NCBI GenBank assembly: GCA_034368805.1
Contig: JAXMLJ010000107.1
Coordinates: 41,996 to 105,995 of the forward strand
Source of the DNA: UBA2272 sp034368805
Lineage (GTDB): Bacteria; Actinomycetota; Coriobacteriia; Anaerosomatales; Anaerosomataceae
Reading direction: 5' to 3'
Length of the DNA: 64,000 nt
Position 1 is the stretch's first letter. Every line of letters begins with the position of its first letter. The notes below the pieces were generated by a model, which worked only from the letters and a program-made list of their open reading frames with translations, made no database searches and was not told the DNA's origin. The position numbers were made by a program, and so were the translations under genes. Shown in pieces: positions 1 to 9,244 of the stretch.

Positions 1-1460
1 TCAGCCTTGCCCATCGACCTGATGGTCTCCACCCCGGCGCGGACGGCCTCCGCGACGTCATGTGCACTGACCTCCTCGGCCTCGTCGCCAAGGCTCGCGC
101 CTACCGCCACGATCGCGTTACCCCATAGCACGCCCGAGGTGCCGCCCGCTTTGCTCGCCCATGCGTCGCCGGCGGCCTTGAGCAGCGCACCCGCACCGCC
201 TCCGCGCTCGTCGATGGACTTGGCCGCCGTTGACGCCGCCATGGTGCCCTTCACCATGCCGCGCCCGTGGTCACCGTCGCCGGCCACCGCGTCGATCCGG
301 CCGAGCTCGTCCTCCGCGTCGAGCATGGCGTCCCGCATCGCGTTAAGCGCGGCGTAAGCGCGGACCGCCGCCCGCCGCGAGGCCTCGCTCGCCGACAGCG
401 GACCGGTGTCCTCAGTCTGGAGGGCACCGAGATCGATCTCACGACGTTTGGCGGGGCCGCTCGATACGCTGCCCTTCTTGAATGCCGGCGTGTCGGCCGG
501 AGCGCGCCAGAAGTGCTCCAGCTCCTCGTCGAGTGCCATGAGGGTGAGCGAGCAGCCGGCCATGTCGAGGCTGGTGACGAGCTCGCCGGCCTCCGGGTCC
601 ACGAGCGTGTAGCCGAGCTCCTCGAGGTATGCAGAGACCGTCTTCCACATGACGAAGAGTTCCTCGTACTTCGTCGCGCCGAGGCCGTTCAGGATGACCG
701 CAACGCGCTTGCCTTCGATCTCGGGCAGCTCCTCGACAACGCCGTCGACGAGCGTCTTGGCGAGCTCGGCCGCCGACGGCAGGTCCATGTCGCGGATGCC
801 CGGCTCGCCATGAATCCCGAGTCCGAGGCCCATCGTGCCGTCTTCGACGATGAACAGCGGCTTGTGGGCGCCCGGCAGTGTGCATCCCGAGAGACCGACG
901 CCGAGCGTGCGCGTGTAGTCGTTGGCGCGGCTGGCTACTCTGAGCACCTCGTCGAGGCTGTAGCCCGCGTCTGCGGCGGCTCCCGCTACCTTGAAGACAG
1001 TGAAGTCGCCGGCGATGCCGCGGCGCTTCTCGAGAGTCTCCTTCGGAGCGCTCGCAAGATCGTCGGTCACGTACAACGCTATGCAACGCTCGCCTTCGGC
1101 ATTCAGGCGGTCAGTGGCCTTGTTGAAGTTGAGGACGTCACCCGCGTAGTTGCCGGTGATGTAGAGGATGCCGCCGCCAACGGACGCGGCCTTGGCGACG
1201 TTGTAGGCGTCGTCGGTCGAGGGCGAGGTGAAGATGTTGCCCACCACGGCTCCGTCTGCAAAGCCCTCGCCGACCACGCCGCAGAACGCGGGGTAGTGTC
1301 CCGAGCCGCCGCCGACGATGACGACGACCTTGCCCTCCTTGGGCTCGGCGGCACGGACGACACCGCCGGGAACGAGCGTGACGTACTTCGAGTAGAGCGT
1401 CGTGAAGCCCGCAAGCATGTCCTCCATGAAGGTCGCGGGATCGTTCCATAGGTGCGTCAT
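1..1460 (-). CDS. Dihydroxyacetone kinase family protein (DhaK-DhaL fusion), 3' end off window
   Basis: At least 486 residues are visible; the C-terminus lies beyond the left edge. The N-terminal DhaK half (about residues 10-330) has the substrate-site motif GGGSGHYP with His55, and GIHGEPG with His217, the position that binds the keto substrate covalently in this family. The ATP-binding DhaL half starts near residue 365 and shows AGDGDHG, whose aspartates bind Mg-ATP. The family phosphorylates dihydroxyacetone or related keto-sugars such as erythrulose. The usual Glu of GSGHEP is Tyr here, so the substrate may not be dihydroxyacetone. The ATG at 1460 follows GGAGGAGG about 8 nt upstream. It is the last visible gene of the sugar ABC transporter operon (1620-5319), so it probably phosphorylates the imported sugar or its oxidation product. 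The precise substrate is inference. Confidence 0.85.
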   Translation of the reverse strand, partial: MTHLWNDPATFMEDMLAGFTTLYSKYVTLVPGGVVRAAEPKEGKVVVIVGGGSGHYPAFCGVVGEGFADGAVVGNIFTSPSTDDAYNVAKAASVGGGILYITGNYAGDVLNFNKATDRLNAEGERCIALYVTDDLASAPKETLEKRRGIAGDFTVFKVAGAAADAGYSLDEVLRVASRANDYTRTLGVGLSGCTLPGAHKPLFIVEDGTMGLGLGIHGEPGIRDMDLPSAAELAKTLVDGVVEELPEIEGKRVAVILNGLGATKYEELFVMWKTVSAYLEELGYTLVDPEAGELVTSLDMAGCSLTLMALDEELEHFWRAPADTPAFKKGSVSSGPAKRREIDLGALQTEDTGPLSASEASRRAAVRAYAALNAMRDAMLDAEDELGRIDAVAGDGDHGRGMVKGTMAASTAAKSIDERGGGAGALLKAAGDAWASKAGGTSGVLWGNAIVAVGASLGDEAEEVSAHDVAEAVRAGVETIRSMGKA

Positions 1461-1575
1461 GAACTGAACCTCCTCCGTCAGAAACGACAGCACGACGTGA
1501 AGGGAGCGCGTTGGAGGTCATCCCGCAAACGTGCGGCTCCCCCAGCAGGCACGTCCGCGTCGATCAGAAGAGGCC

Positions 1576-1604
1576 GGTGGGGCCGGCACGCGGCCGGCCC
1601 CACC
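1576..1604 (-). terminator. GC-rich hairpin between binding-protein gene and kinase gene
   Basis: A perfect 12-bp stem (GGTGGGGCCGGC with its complement) around a 5-nt loop lies 15 nt after the binding-protein stop codon. A short T/C-rich tail follows on the minus strand. It is probably a partial terminator or mRNA 3'-end stabiliser that keeps binding-protein transcript above kinase transcript, as is common in binding-protein operons. Confidence 0.6.
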
Positions 1605-1619
1605 TCTCACTCAAAGGTA

Positions 1620-2642
1620 CTAGAGCTCCTCGTTGGAGATGTCTCCGGATGCGAGGTTCTTGGCCATCAGCTCGGGAAGGGTCTCCAGGAAGGCGTCCTT
1701 CTCGGTGACGACGTTCTTGATGAACTGGTCGACGTTGTCCGGGGTGATCTCGGGCATCAGGTACCAGTAGTTCTTCTCGTACTCCTCGCCGTTGATGACC
1801 TTGAGGGCCACAGCGAGACCGGCGGCCAGCTCGACACGACCGTGCTGCAGGTTTGAGCCGATGAAGTCACCGCTCTCAACCGCACGCAGACCGTCCTCGA
1901 TTCCGTCGATGCCGACGACGGGAACCGACATGCCGGCTTCCTTCAGCGCCTGGACGGCGCCAAGGCCCATGTCGTCGTTCTCCGCGACGATACCGTCGAT
2001 ATCATCGCCGAAGCTGGAGATCCAATTCTTGACCTTGTTGACGGCCTCTTCACGCGCCCAGTTGGCGGTGTCCATCGCGAGAACCTCGATGTTGGGGTAG
2101 TTCGCGAGAACGTTGTTGATGCCCTCGGTGCGGTCAAGCTCAGGCGACGAACCGAGCGGGCCCTGCAGGATGACGATCTTGCCCTCGCCACCGAGTGCGT
2201 CGGCCATCATCTGCATCTCCTGCTCGCCGGCCTTGACGTCATCCGGAAGCACGGCTGCGGTGATGAGCTCTTCGTTCGAGAGCGTTGTGTTGACCGCGAG
2301 CACCGGGATACCGGCATCGCTGGCAGCCTGAAGCTGCGGCTGCAGCGAGTCGGCCTGGACCGGAACGATGATGATCGCGTCGACACCCTGGTTGATCAGC
2401 GACTCGACCTGGCTGGCCTGAGTGGCCACGTCGTTGTTCGCCGAGTTCCAGAGCAGTTCGATGTCGTTCGCCTCGGCGAACGCCTCCATGCCCTCGCGGC
2501 CCTGGGTGATGAACGAGGACATGTTGTACACGGTGACGCCTACGCGCACCTTGTCACCGGTGTCACCGCCAGCGCACCCCGCGAGACCCATCGCGAGTAC
2601 GAGCGCAACGACGACGACACCTGCCAACCACTTGCGGCTCAT
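1620..2642 (-). CDS. Sugar ABC transporter substrate-binding lipoprotein (RbsB-like)
   Basis: 340 residues. The N-terminus is a lipoprotein signal peptide: positive start, hydrophobic core, then lipobox LAGC with Cys23 as the lipidated residue. The mature part fits the periplasmic-binding-protein type 1 (ribose/galactose) fold, with VRVGVTVYNMSSFITQGREG at its start and features such as GVDAIIIVP, NDDMGLGAVQAL and VVGIDG. It would bind an extracellular sugar and deliver it to the permease encoded next door. The start ATG has AAGGAGGG 6-7 nt upstream. Gene order ATPase, permease, binding protein, kinase on the minus strand indicates one operon. The ligand cannot be read from the sequence. Confidence 0.9.
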   Translation of the reverse strand: MSRKWLAGVVVVALVLAMGLAGCAGGDTGDKVRVGVTVYNMSSFITQGREGMEAFAEANDIELLWNSANNDVATQASQVESLINQGVDAIIIVPVQADSLQPQLQAASDAGIPVLAVNTTLSNEELITAAVLPDDVKAGEQEMQMMADALGGEGKIVILQGPLGSSPELDRTEGINNVLANYPNIEVLAMDTANWAREEAVNKVKNWISSFGDDIDGIVAENDDMGLGAVQALKEAGMSVPVVGIDGIEDGLRAVESGDFIGSNLQHGRVELAAGLAVALKVINGEEYEKNYWYLMPEITPDNVDQFIKNVVTEKDAFLETLPELMAKNLASGDISNEEL

Positions 2643-2699
2643 TGACTCACCCTCCTTCTTGCTGTCGACCGATACCGAGGACCGGCACCGGATGTTCGC

Positions 2700-3704
2700 C
2701 TAGCCACTCGAACGCTTGGCGGCCACCATATCGACGGCCACGGCTGACACGATGAGGATGCCGCTGATGACCGTCTGCCAATACGCAGGGACCACGAGGA
2801 TGTCGAGGCCGTTGTTGAGCGTCTGGATCAGGAACAGACCAAGCATCGTCCCCCAGACTGTTCCCCTTCCGCCCGTGAGACTAGCACCGCCGATCACGAC
2901 GGCAGCAATTGCACCGAGCTCGTAGCCCTTGCCGAGATAGGGTGCCGCGGAGATAACGCGGGAGGACAGGATGACGCCCGACATGCCGGCGAGGGCGCCG
3001 CTGATCGCGTAGACGCTCGTCAAGATGCCGCGGACGTTGACACCGGCTACCTCGGCAGCGGTGCGGTTGCCGCCCACCGCGTAGATGCGCATACCGAACG
3101 AGGTGCGCGTCATGATCACACCGAGGACGATGAACCCGGCGATCATCACGAGCACGGGAACCTGCACACCCAGGAACCTCGTGTTCGCAATCAATCCCCA
3201 CTCGACCGGCAGGCCGTTGATGGGCGCGCCGCGACCGATCGCATAGGCCAGACCCGAAGCCACACTCAACATGCCGAGCGTGGCGACGAACGGAGCGACG
3301 TTGATGTAGGCCACCACCACACCGCTCACGAGTCCAGCAAGCAGACCGACCACGACTCCCGCGATGACGCCGAGGACCATGCGCTCCGGGTGGTCGACGA
3401 TGATCGCGGCACTTGTCATCGCACTGAGCGCGACGATGCTACCGACGGACAGGTCGATGCCGCCGGTGAGGATGACCAGCGTCTGCCCCAGAGCGATCAG
3501 CGCGAACGGCGCGGCGGCGATGAGGATCGTCCGCATGTTGGCCGTGGTGGCGAACTGCGGCCTGACGATGGTGAAATAGACGGCCACCGCGATGACGACG
3601 AGCGCCATCAGGTTCCTGAGGAGCAGATTCGTCATGCGCTGCTTGTCGAACTGCAGCAGCTTCTTCCCGCCCGGTTCGCCTGCCTTCACAGGAACCTCAG
3701 CCAT
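2700..3704 (-). CDS. Sugar ABC transporter permease (RbsC-like)
   Basis: 334 residues of mostly hydrophobic sequence with about 8-10 predicted membrane segments, matching the branched-chain/ribose permease family (BPD_transp_2). Characteristic stretches are LGQTLVILTGGIDLSVGSIV near residue 75 and GGASLTGGRGTVWGTMLGL near residue 270, the latter being the cytoplasmic loop that contacts the ATPase. It forms the membrane channel of the importer with the ATPase upstream (3778-5319) and the lipoprotein downstream (1620-2642). GGGGAG lies just upstream of the ATG. A single permease gene suggests a homodimer. Confidence 0.9.
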   Translation of the reverse strand: MAEVPVKAGEPGGKKLLQFDKQRMTNLLLRNLMALVVIAVAVYFTIVRPQFATTANMRTILIAAAPFALIALGQTLVILTGGIDLSVGSIVALSAMTSAAIIVDHPERMVLGVIAGVVVGLLAGLVSGVVVAYINVAPFVATLGMLSVASGLAYAIGRGAPINGLPVEWGLIANTRFLGVQVPVLVMIAGFIVLGVIMTRTSFGMRIYAVGGNRTAAEVAGVNVRGILTSVYAISGALAGMSGVILSSRVISAAPYLGKGYELGAIAAVVIGGASLTGGRGTVWGTMLGLFLIQTLNNGLDILVVPAYWQTVISGILIVSAVAVDMVAAKRSSG

Positions 3705-3777
3705 CGTGGTCTCCCCGCTCCTCTTAGTCCAACGATCCTATCCAGGCCACCCGCGAACCAACCCGACCCGGGTACCA

Positions 3778-5319
3778 CTAGCCGGTGCACACCACCTGCT
3801 CTCCAAAGACGTCCAGCGTCTGCCCGCTCGCCAGGCGGAATATCTGCTCCTGGGCATCCGAGAGGTCGAGTGCCTCCCGATCGAGCTCGCCCACGATCTT
3901 GCCTGCCCTCACTACCAGGACGCGGTGGCTCAGCCCAATGAGCTCGGGCATGTCTGAGCTGACGAACACCACGGCCAGGCCGTAGCTCGCCAGATCTCGG
4001 ATGATCCGGTAGATCTCGCCGCGCGCCCCGACGTCCACGCCCCGAGTGGGCTCGTCGAGCAGCAGCACGCAGCCTTCCTGCGTGAGCCAGCGGGCGAGCA
4101 CGACCTTCTGCTGGTTGCCGCCTGAAAGCGTCCCCACGAGCTGCCCCAGACCGCGGCACTTGAGATTCACTGAGGCGGTCGCCTTCTCCACTGCGTTCCT
4201 GCGGACGAGCGGCCTGATCCAGCCGCCAAGCGTGAACGACCGCAGGTGCGGCAGGCTGCCGTTGTCGAGCACTGACCGCGAGGGCACCAGCCCGGCGCCC
4301 TTGCGGTCCTCGGGCACGAACGCCACGCCTCTGCGAATCGTCGCGTCGATGCGATTACGCTCGAGCGGCTCGCCGTCGATGGTGATGGTGCCGTCATACG
4401 AGCGACGGACACCGAAGACGGCTTCGATCATCTCGGTGCGTCCGCCGCCAACCAGACCACCAATCCCGAGTATCTCGCCCTGGCGCACTTCGAAGCTGAC
4501 ACTGGGTCCGCCGCGAATCACCTGAAGATCGCGGACCTCAAGGCGCACGGGACCTGTCGATATCGTCTGCCCCGGGAACAGCGCCTCCATGTCCCGACCC
4601 ACCATCGCATGCACGATCGTGGCCTCGTCGGCGCCGGCGATGTCCGACTCGAACACGAGGTGACCATCGCGGAGCACCGCGACAGAGTCCGCCAGTTCCT
4701 GGATCTCGGCCATGCGATGCGTGGTGTACATCATCGCAACGCCCTGCTCGCGCAGGCGGTGAACGACAGAGTACAGGCGTCCAACCTCATGGTCCGGGAT
4801 GGCCGATGTGGGCTCGTCGAGCAGCAGAACCCGGGCGCCCCACGTCGTCGCCTTGGCGATCTCCACGATCTGCACGAGGGCGACCGAGAGGCGGTTCATC
4901 TGCCAACGAGAATCAATGTCGAGTTCGAACACGTCGAGCATCTCGCGCGCCTGCTTGGCCATCTCTGGCCGGTCGAGCACACCCGCCCTGTTGCGGATCT
5001 CGCGGCCGACGAAGATGTTTTCGTAGATGGTGAGATCCGGATACGGCGCGAGCTCCTGGGGGACGATCGCGACGCCGAGTCGGCGCGCACTGATCGGATC
5101 GTGCTGCGTGAGCTGGGTGCCGTAAACGTGCACTTCGCCGCTGTCAGGGCGCACCTGGCCCGAGACGATCTTGAGGAGGGTCGACTTCCCGGCCCCGTTC
5201 TCGCCGGCAAGTGCCATGACGTGTCCCGCGGGAACCGTGAGAGAAGCCGAATGAAGGACTGTGACGCCACCGTAAGACTTGCTCACTCCCCGAACGGTGA
5301 GCGCCGGCGCCTCACTCAT
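3778..5319 (-). CDS. Sugar ABC transporter ATP-binding protein, duplicated (RbsA-like)
   Basis: About 513 residues with two nucleotide-binding domains in tandem, as in RbsA/MglA. Domain 1 has Walker A GENGAGKST, the RbsA-style degenerate signature LSVALVQIVEIAKA, and Walker B LLLDEPTSAI. Domain 2 has the family's degenerate P-loop GGLVGGGRTEM, an intact signature LSGGNQQKVVLARW and Walker B LLLDEPTRGVDVG. An in-frame GTG lies 12 nt upstream at 5331, but the AGGAAGG box abuts it, so the ATG at 5319, 12 nt beyond the box, is preferred. This is the first gene of the sugar-import operon. The roughly 100 nt upstream must carry the promoter, but no convincing -35/-10 pair was found. Confidence 0.9.
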   Translation of the reverse strand: MSEAPALTVRGVSKSYGGVTVLHSASLTVPAGHVMALAGENGAGKSTLLKIVSGQVRPDSGEVHVYGTQLTQHDPISARRLGVAIVPQELAPYPDLTIYENIFVGREIRNRAGVLDRPEMAKQAREMLDVFELDIDSRWQMNRLSVALVQIVEIAKATTWGARVLLLDEPTSAIPDHEVGRLYSVVHRLREQGVAMMYTTHRMAEIQELADSVAVLRDGHLVFESDIAGADEATIVHAMVGRDMEALFPGQTISTGPVRLEVRDLQVIRGGPSVSFEVRQGEILGIGGLVGGGRTEMIEAVFGVRRSYDGTITIDGEPLERNRIDATIRRGVAFVPEDRKGAGLVPSRSVLDNGSLPHLRSFTLGGWIRPLVRRNAVEKATASVNLKCRGLGQLVGTLSGGNQQKVVLARWLTQEGCVLLLDEPTRGVDVGARGEIYRIIRDLASYGLAVVFVSSDMPELIGLSHRVLVVRAGKIVGELDREALDLSDAQEQIFRLASGQTLDVFGEQVVCTG

Positions 5320-5423
5320 GTGCCCAGCCACCCTTCCTGCACAAGTCCCACGTTAGAGAACCACGCTATGTCTTGATTGTAAAGAAGCCTGAGAGTCGCG
5401 AAGATCCGGGTTCTCAGTCAGGT

Positions 5424-6224
5424 CTATACCCCCGGAACGAAGCGCGCCACGTCGGGCGACGGGAGCGTTTCCCACGAGCCCTCCACGCCGTACGATGCCA
5501 CCGCCAGTTCCGCGTGCAGCATCGCGATCCCACAGTCAAGGCGCTTCGAGATGCGCGGCGTGTCCTTGCCATCGAAGGAGATGACGAGCGCGGCGTCCTC
5601 GAATCGGAGCCGCCATGGCTGCCGGTTCATCGCCGAAGGTGCCGGAACGACCGCCTCGGCGGCGTCACGCGCCCACTCCGGCCACGATCCACTTCCCGGG
5701 GCGATCTCCTCCACGCTCATCCGTCGCTGCGGTCGCCCGCCCTTGAACAACACCCGCTCCTTGAGCGTGACGGCGTCGTGTGCGCGCCCGACGGGCGAGA
5801 CGCCGAAGACGCGCTCGGCAGACGACGCCCCCGCCGACCGTGCCGCGTGCACCGAGCTGAACATCCCTCCGACCCAACACGTGTCCAGGCCGCGCGCGGT
5901 GGCCTCGAGCATCAGAGCCTCGCCGGTGTAACCAACGGTCTGGGGAGGCGTGTCCGCACGCCCGAGAAAGACGAATGCCGAAGGAGCGCCTGAGACCCCA
6001 CCGTACGCACCGACGATGCCGACGAACATGTTGGACGATGCTTCTCTGACGAACCCCACGCGGGCACCGGCAAACGGACGGAAGCGCTCGGCGAGAACCT
6101 CGAGCGCATCGAGATCGGCGGGATCCGGCCGCGTCTCGTCGTAGCTGCGACGGGATCGACGTCGATCGATAGCCGCGTGCCAACGTACGGCCTGCGCGAG
6201 TGTCAGGCCGCTACCCTGCGTCAT
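5424..6224 (-). CDS. Nitroreductase family protein (TM1586-like)
   Basis: 266 residues. The N-terminal RRSRRSYD matches the FMN-phosphate-binding RRSxRxF/Y motif of nitroreductases. The remainder, with GYTGEALMLEATARGLDTCWVGG and a second half containing PSAMNRQPWRLRF and ISKRLDCGIAMLH, fits the single-chain TM1586 nitroreductase type in which two half-repeats form one nitroreductase fold. It probably uses FMN and NAD(P)H to reduce nitro, quinone or similar electron-poor compounds in the cytoplasm; the true substrate is unknown. The ATG at 6224 lies inside the end of the sensor-kinase gene (14-nt overlap), which suggests translational coupling. A longer in-frame reading upstream lies entirely within the kinase gene and was rejected. 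Confidence 0.7.
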   Translation of the reverse strand: MTQGSGLTLAQAVRWHAAIDRRRSRRSYDETRPDPADLDALEVLAERFRPFAGARVGFVREASSNMFVGIVGAYGGVSGAPSAFVFLGRADTPPQTVGYTGEALMLEATARGLDTCWVGGMFSSVHAARSAGASSAERVFGVSPVGRAHDAVTLKERVLFKGGRPQRRMSVEEIAPGSGSWPEWARDAAEAVVPAPSAMNRQPWRLRFEDAALVISFDGKDTPRISKRLDCGIAMLHAELAVASYGVEGSWETLPSPDVARFVPGV

Positions 6225-8289
6225 CTGCCGGTGCCCGTCCTGGCGTATCCGCAGGCTCGACGACGCACCGATCCGGGAGCCGAAGTGTGAATACCGACCC
6301 GTGTCCGGGTACGCTCTCGACCTCGATCGTCGCTCCAAGCGCATCGGCGATGCGGCGGCTCGCCGGCAGGCCGATGCCCGCTGCGGGTTCGTGCATCTCG
6401 GGACCTTCGAACAGCGACTCGAGACGCTCAGGATCGATGCCCCGGCCGGTGTCCGACACCGTGATCGTGCTCTGTCCTTCTTCGGAGTGACCTACCGTGA
6501 CGCTGACCTCTCCGCGCTCGGTGTACTTGATCGCGTTCGAGAGCAAGTTGAGCAGGACCTTCTGCACCTTGTAGCGATCCGTCTCCACGTCGATCGGCCG
6601 GACGTCCGCCGCCATCGCGATCCGAAGACCCTTGTCCGCGGCGAACGAGCTGAGACCGAACACGACCGATTCGACCAACTCCACGAGGTCGAACGCCTCG
6701 GGTTCGCACCTGAGATCCCCATCATCGTCGCGCTGGCTCTCGATCAGACTGTTCACGAATGCCGACAGCCGCCTGCCCGCCTCGAGCACCATCGCGGTCT
6801 GCCGTCGCTGCTCGTCGGTGAGTTCACCGGCCATACCACCAAGCATCAGTTCCGAGAATCCCGTGATGGTCTGCAAAGAGGTGCGGACCTCCTGGGTCAG
6901 GCTCGCGAAGATCATGTCCCGTGCAACCGACGCATGCTGGAGCTCGGCGTTGGCGCGCAGAAGGTCCTGCGTGCGCTGGCTCACGATCTGCTCGAGGCTC
7001 CGCTGGTGCCGTTCGATCTGGGCCTCCATGCGGAGACGCTCCGTGACATCGGTGAGCATCGAATACAGCAGTCGCCTGCCCCCGACCATGATCGAGCCCG
7101 TGCTCACCTCGACGTCGCGTGCCGAGCCGTCGGCAGTCCTGTGTTTTCCCGCAAACCGTACGCGCGTTCCGTCGACGGCACGTTCCAGCTCGGCCTGGAC
7201 CGTATCGGCCGGCAGGGCGTCGACCTGCAACACGCTCATGGTCACGAGATCCTCGCGGTTGTACCCGTAGAATGCGCATGCCGCAGGATTGGCATCGATG
7301 ATCTGGGTCGTGACCGGCTCGATCAGCAGGATCGGCACGGAAGAACCCTGGAAGACGGCCCCGTATCGCTGCTCGCTCTCCTTGAGCTCCCGTTCGGCCA
7401 CAAGGCGCGTCAGGATCTCGGCGGCGCGCGTACTCATGATGCTCAGCGTGGCGCAGGCGCCGGCGATGTCTGATGGCGGCTCGCGCCAGAGTCCGACGAG
7501 CATACCCAGACGGCGACCGTCGCTGCCGGGTAACGCAACGCCGATGTAGACTCCGAAGCCCTTGTCGGCCAGCCATGAGTTTCCCGTGAGGCTCTCCGCC
7601 GCGCCTGCGGCCACACAGACGAAACGTCTTCCCTTGAGCGGCCTGGCAAGGACGCCCGCGAGTGTCGCCGCGGACTCAGGTGATGGCTGGGCGTTGCCGT
7701 GTGGCTCCCAAGCCGCCAGGAGCGATGCCTCCTCGGGGTCGTCCGGGTCCGTCTCGGCCATACACATGTAGTCCGCACCCACCAGCGTGCCGAGTCTCGC
7801 AACGATCTCATCGAGTGCCTGGTACGACTCCTCATCGGACATCGTGCGAAGTCCCTCGTAGGCCGAGCCGCGGCGATCGCCCGGCGTGACCGTGACGAAG
7901 ACGATGGCACCGCCGAGTGAGCCTCCCGGCCCCCTGAACGGTATGACGGTGAGCGTGGTGTCTGTGGCCTGACCGTCGGGCGTGCGGAGCCGGACGCGGA
8001 TATCGAACGTCGGGTCGGCTTCTTCGCTACGCGCCGCCACGATGGTCCACAGATCCGTGCCATCGTGAGCCAGAACGCGCGGGGTCTCACCTTCGCCCGA
8101 CGCGCAAAGCCAGCCTGCTGAGCGACTGCATGCGAGCAGCTCTCCGTCGGGACCGAAGATGAAGGTCGGGAGCGGCTGCGCGTCGGCGATCGCGACCACC
8201 AGCGGCCTGGCCCCCGTGAGCATGAGAGGCGCGGTCTGCCCCCGCCGCTCCTGCGAATGACGGCCCTCGGCTTCCACGACCCTCCTCAT
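6211..8289 (-). CDS. PAS-GAF-PAS sensor histidine-kinase-like protein lacking the H-box histidine
   Basis: 692 residues, no membrane segment. An N-terminal PAS-like domain (about 28-140) is followed by a GAF-like domain (about 150-300), a PAS domain (about 310-420, with AVFQGSSVPILLIEP and DANPAACAFYGYNREDL), a coiled coil (about 425-460) and a HisKA/HATPase core. The ATPase part is intact: N-box LLNLLSNAIKYT, G1 VSDTGRGID and G2 GIGLPASRR. The H-box reads LTQEVRTSLQTITGF where SHELRTPL is expected: Gln466 (CAG at 6892-6894) replaces the phospho-accepting His. It may be a pseudokinase or ATP-dependent sensor. No response regulator is adjacent. A weak GAGAG precedes the ATG at 8289; AGGAGG in codons 2-3 could instead serve a slightly later start. 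Confidence 0.85.
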   Translation of the reverse strand: MRRVVEAEGRHSQERRGQTAPLMLTGARPLVVAIADAQPLPTFIFGPDGELLACSRSAGWLCASGEGETPRVLAHDGTDLWTIVAARSEEADPTFDIRVRLRTPDGQATDTTLTVIPFRGPGGSLGGAIVFVTVTPGDRRGSAYEGLRTMSDEESYQALDEIVARLGTLVGADYMCMAETDPDDPEEASLLAAWEPHGNAQPSPESAATLAGVLARPLKGRRFVCVAAGAAESLTGNSWLADKGFGVYIGVALPGSDGRRLGMLVGLWREPPSDIAGACATLSIMSTRAAEILTRLVAERELKESEQRYGAVFQGSSVPILLIEPVTTQIIDANPAACAFYGYNREDLVTMSVLQVDALPADTVQAELERAVDGTRVRFAGKHRTADGSARDVEVSTGSIMVGGRRLLYSMLTDVTERLRMEAQIERHQRSLEQIVSQRTQDLLRANAELQHASVARDMIFASLTQEVRTSLQTITGFSELMLGGMAGELTDEQRRQTAMVLEAGRRLSAFVNSLIESQRDDDGDLRCEPEAFDLVELVESVVFGLSSFAADKGLRIAMAADVRPIDVETDRYKVQKVLLNLLSNAIKYTERGEVSVTVGHSEEGQSTITVSDTGRGIDPERLESLFEGPEMHEPAAGIGLPASRRIADALGATIEVESVPGHGSVFTLRLPDRCVVEPADTPGRAPADDAG

Positions 8290-8334
8290 CCGTGACTCTC
8301 AACAGTAAGACGATAGCACGGCTGACCCGGGAGG

Positions 8335-9234
8335 CTATCGGCGTGCCGAGCCTCGCGCGCCTCGCGCGCCTCGCGCGTTGACGAGTGTGACGCCGACGAT
8401 CGCCACCGCACCTCCGACGAGCGAGACTGGGGATGGCGCTTCTCGGATCCACACCCAAGCGATCCCGATGGCAAGCACCGGAGACAGGTAGAGGAACGAC
8501 GACAGGAGTGAGGCCGGCATGCGCGCCAACGCGTACGACCACGCAAGGTACGCAAGCGCCGCCGGGAAGACGCCAAGATACACGACGGCCGCCGTTTCAC
8601 TCCAGCTGGCGGCAGGGATCTGCCGGAGCAGGGACGGCGCCCACACGAACATCGGGACGGTTCCCGACCAGATGACGTATGTGGTGAACTCGAGCGGCCG
8701 ATACCGGGTGAGCAGCGGCTTGGACACGACGAAGTACGCCGCCGTAACCACAGCCGACACGAGAATGAGCAGCGCTCCGGGCTCGAAGTGCAGACCGCCA
8801 GTCCCTTCGCCGAGTGTGATCAGCGCCACGCCCGCGAACGACACGCCGATGCCGGTCCATCCGCGGAGCGTCAGGCGCTCGCCGAGGAACGCAACGGCCA
8901 TCAGCGCCGTGAACACCGGCCCCGACGCGATGATCAGGCTCGCGGCGCCCGCACTCACCGTGAGTTCGCCGAAGTTGAGCGCCACGTGATAGATGGTGAT
9001 GCCGAATGCGCCCGCGAGCGCTATGCGGGGCAGATCCCGGGCATCGGGCAGCCGCATCCTCGTCAAGACCGCATAGCCGCCCAAGACGATGGAGGCGACG
9101 CCGAACCGCAGGAGGGCGAGCTCTCCGGGGCCGTAGCCACGGAGCCCGGCCTTGATGCCCGCGAACGCGGAGGCCCACAAGACGAGCGTGACGGCGATGG
9201 CAAGCGCGGTCTTGAGGTCGACGGTGCGCCTCAC
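8335..9234 (-). CDS. EamA/DMT-family membrane transporter
   Basis: 299 residues with about ten hydrophobic segments and the two-fold repeated EamA layout (SAFAGIKAGLRGYGPGELALLRF at the start; LAWSYALARMPASLLSSFLYLSPVLA in the second half). The family exports small metabolites such as amino acids or drugs; no substrate can be assigned. The GTG start at 9234 lies 10 nt after the preceding ABC permease stop, so the gene is likely cotranscribed with that exporter. The C-terminus ends in a low-complexity Ala-Arg-Gly tail encoded by a 9-bp tandem repeat (8350-8376). Confidence 0.85.
   Translation of the reverse strand: MRRTVDLKTALAIAVTLVLWASAFAGIKAGLRGYGPGELALLRFGVASIVLGGYAVLTRMRLPDARDLPRIALAGAFGITIYHVALNFGELTVSAGAASLIIASGPVFTALMAVAFLGERLTLRGWTGIGVSFAGVALITLGEGTGGLHFEPGALLILVSAVVTAAYFVVSKPLLTRYRPLEFTTYVIWSGTVPMFVWAPSLLRQIPAASWSETAAVVYLGVFPAALAYLAWSYALARMPASLLSSFLYLSPVLAIGIAWVWIREAPSPVSLVGGAVAIVGVTLVNARGARGARGSARR
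8350..8376. repeat. Three tandem copies of the 9-mer GCCTCGCGC
   Basis: Three exact head-to-tail copies of a 9-bp unit encode the Ala-Arg-Gly repeat at the C-terminus of the EamA protein. Copy number could vary by slippage without breaking the frame. Confidence 0.9.
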
Positions 9235-9244
9235 GTCGGCGCGC

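Noticed and set aside
267..1451. A 394-codon plus-strand open frame at the left end
   Set aside because: Antisense shadow of the dihydroxyacetone kinase gene, whose minus-strand reading contains the family motifs and a strong ribosome site.
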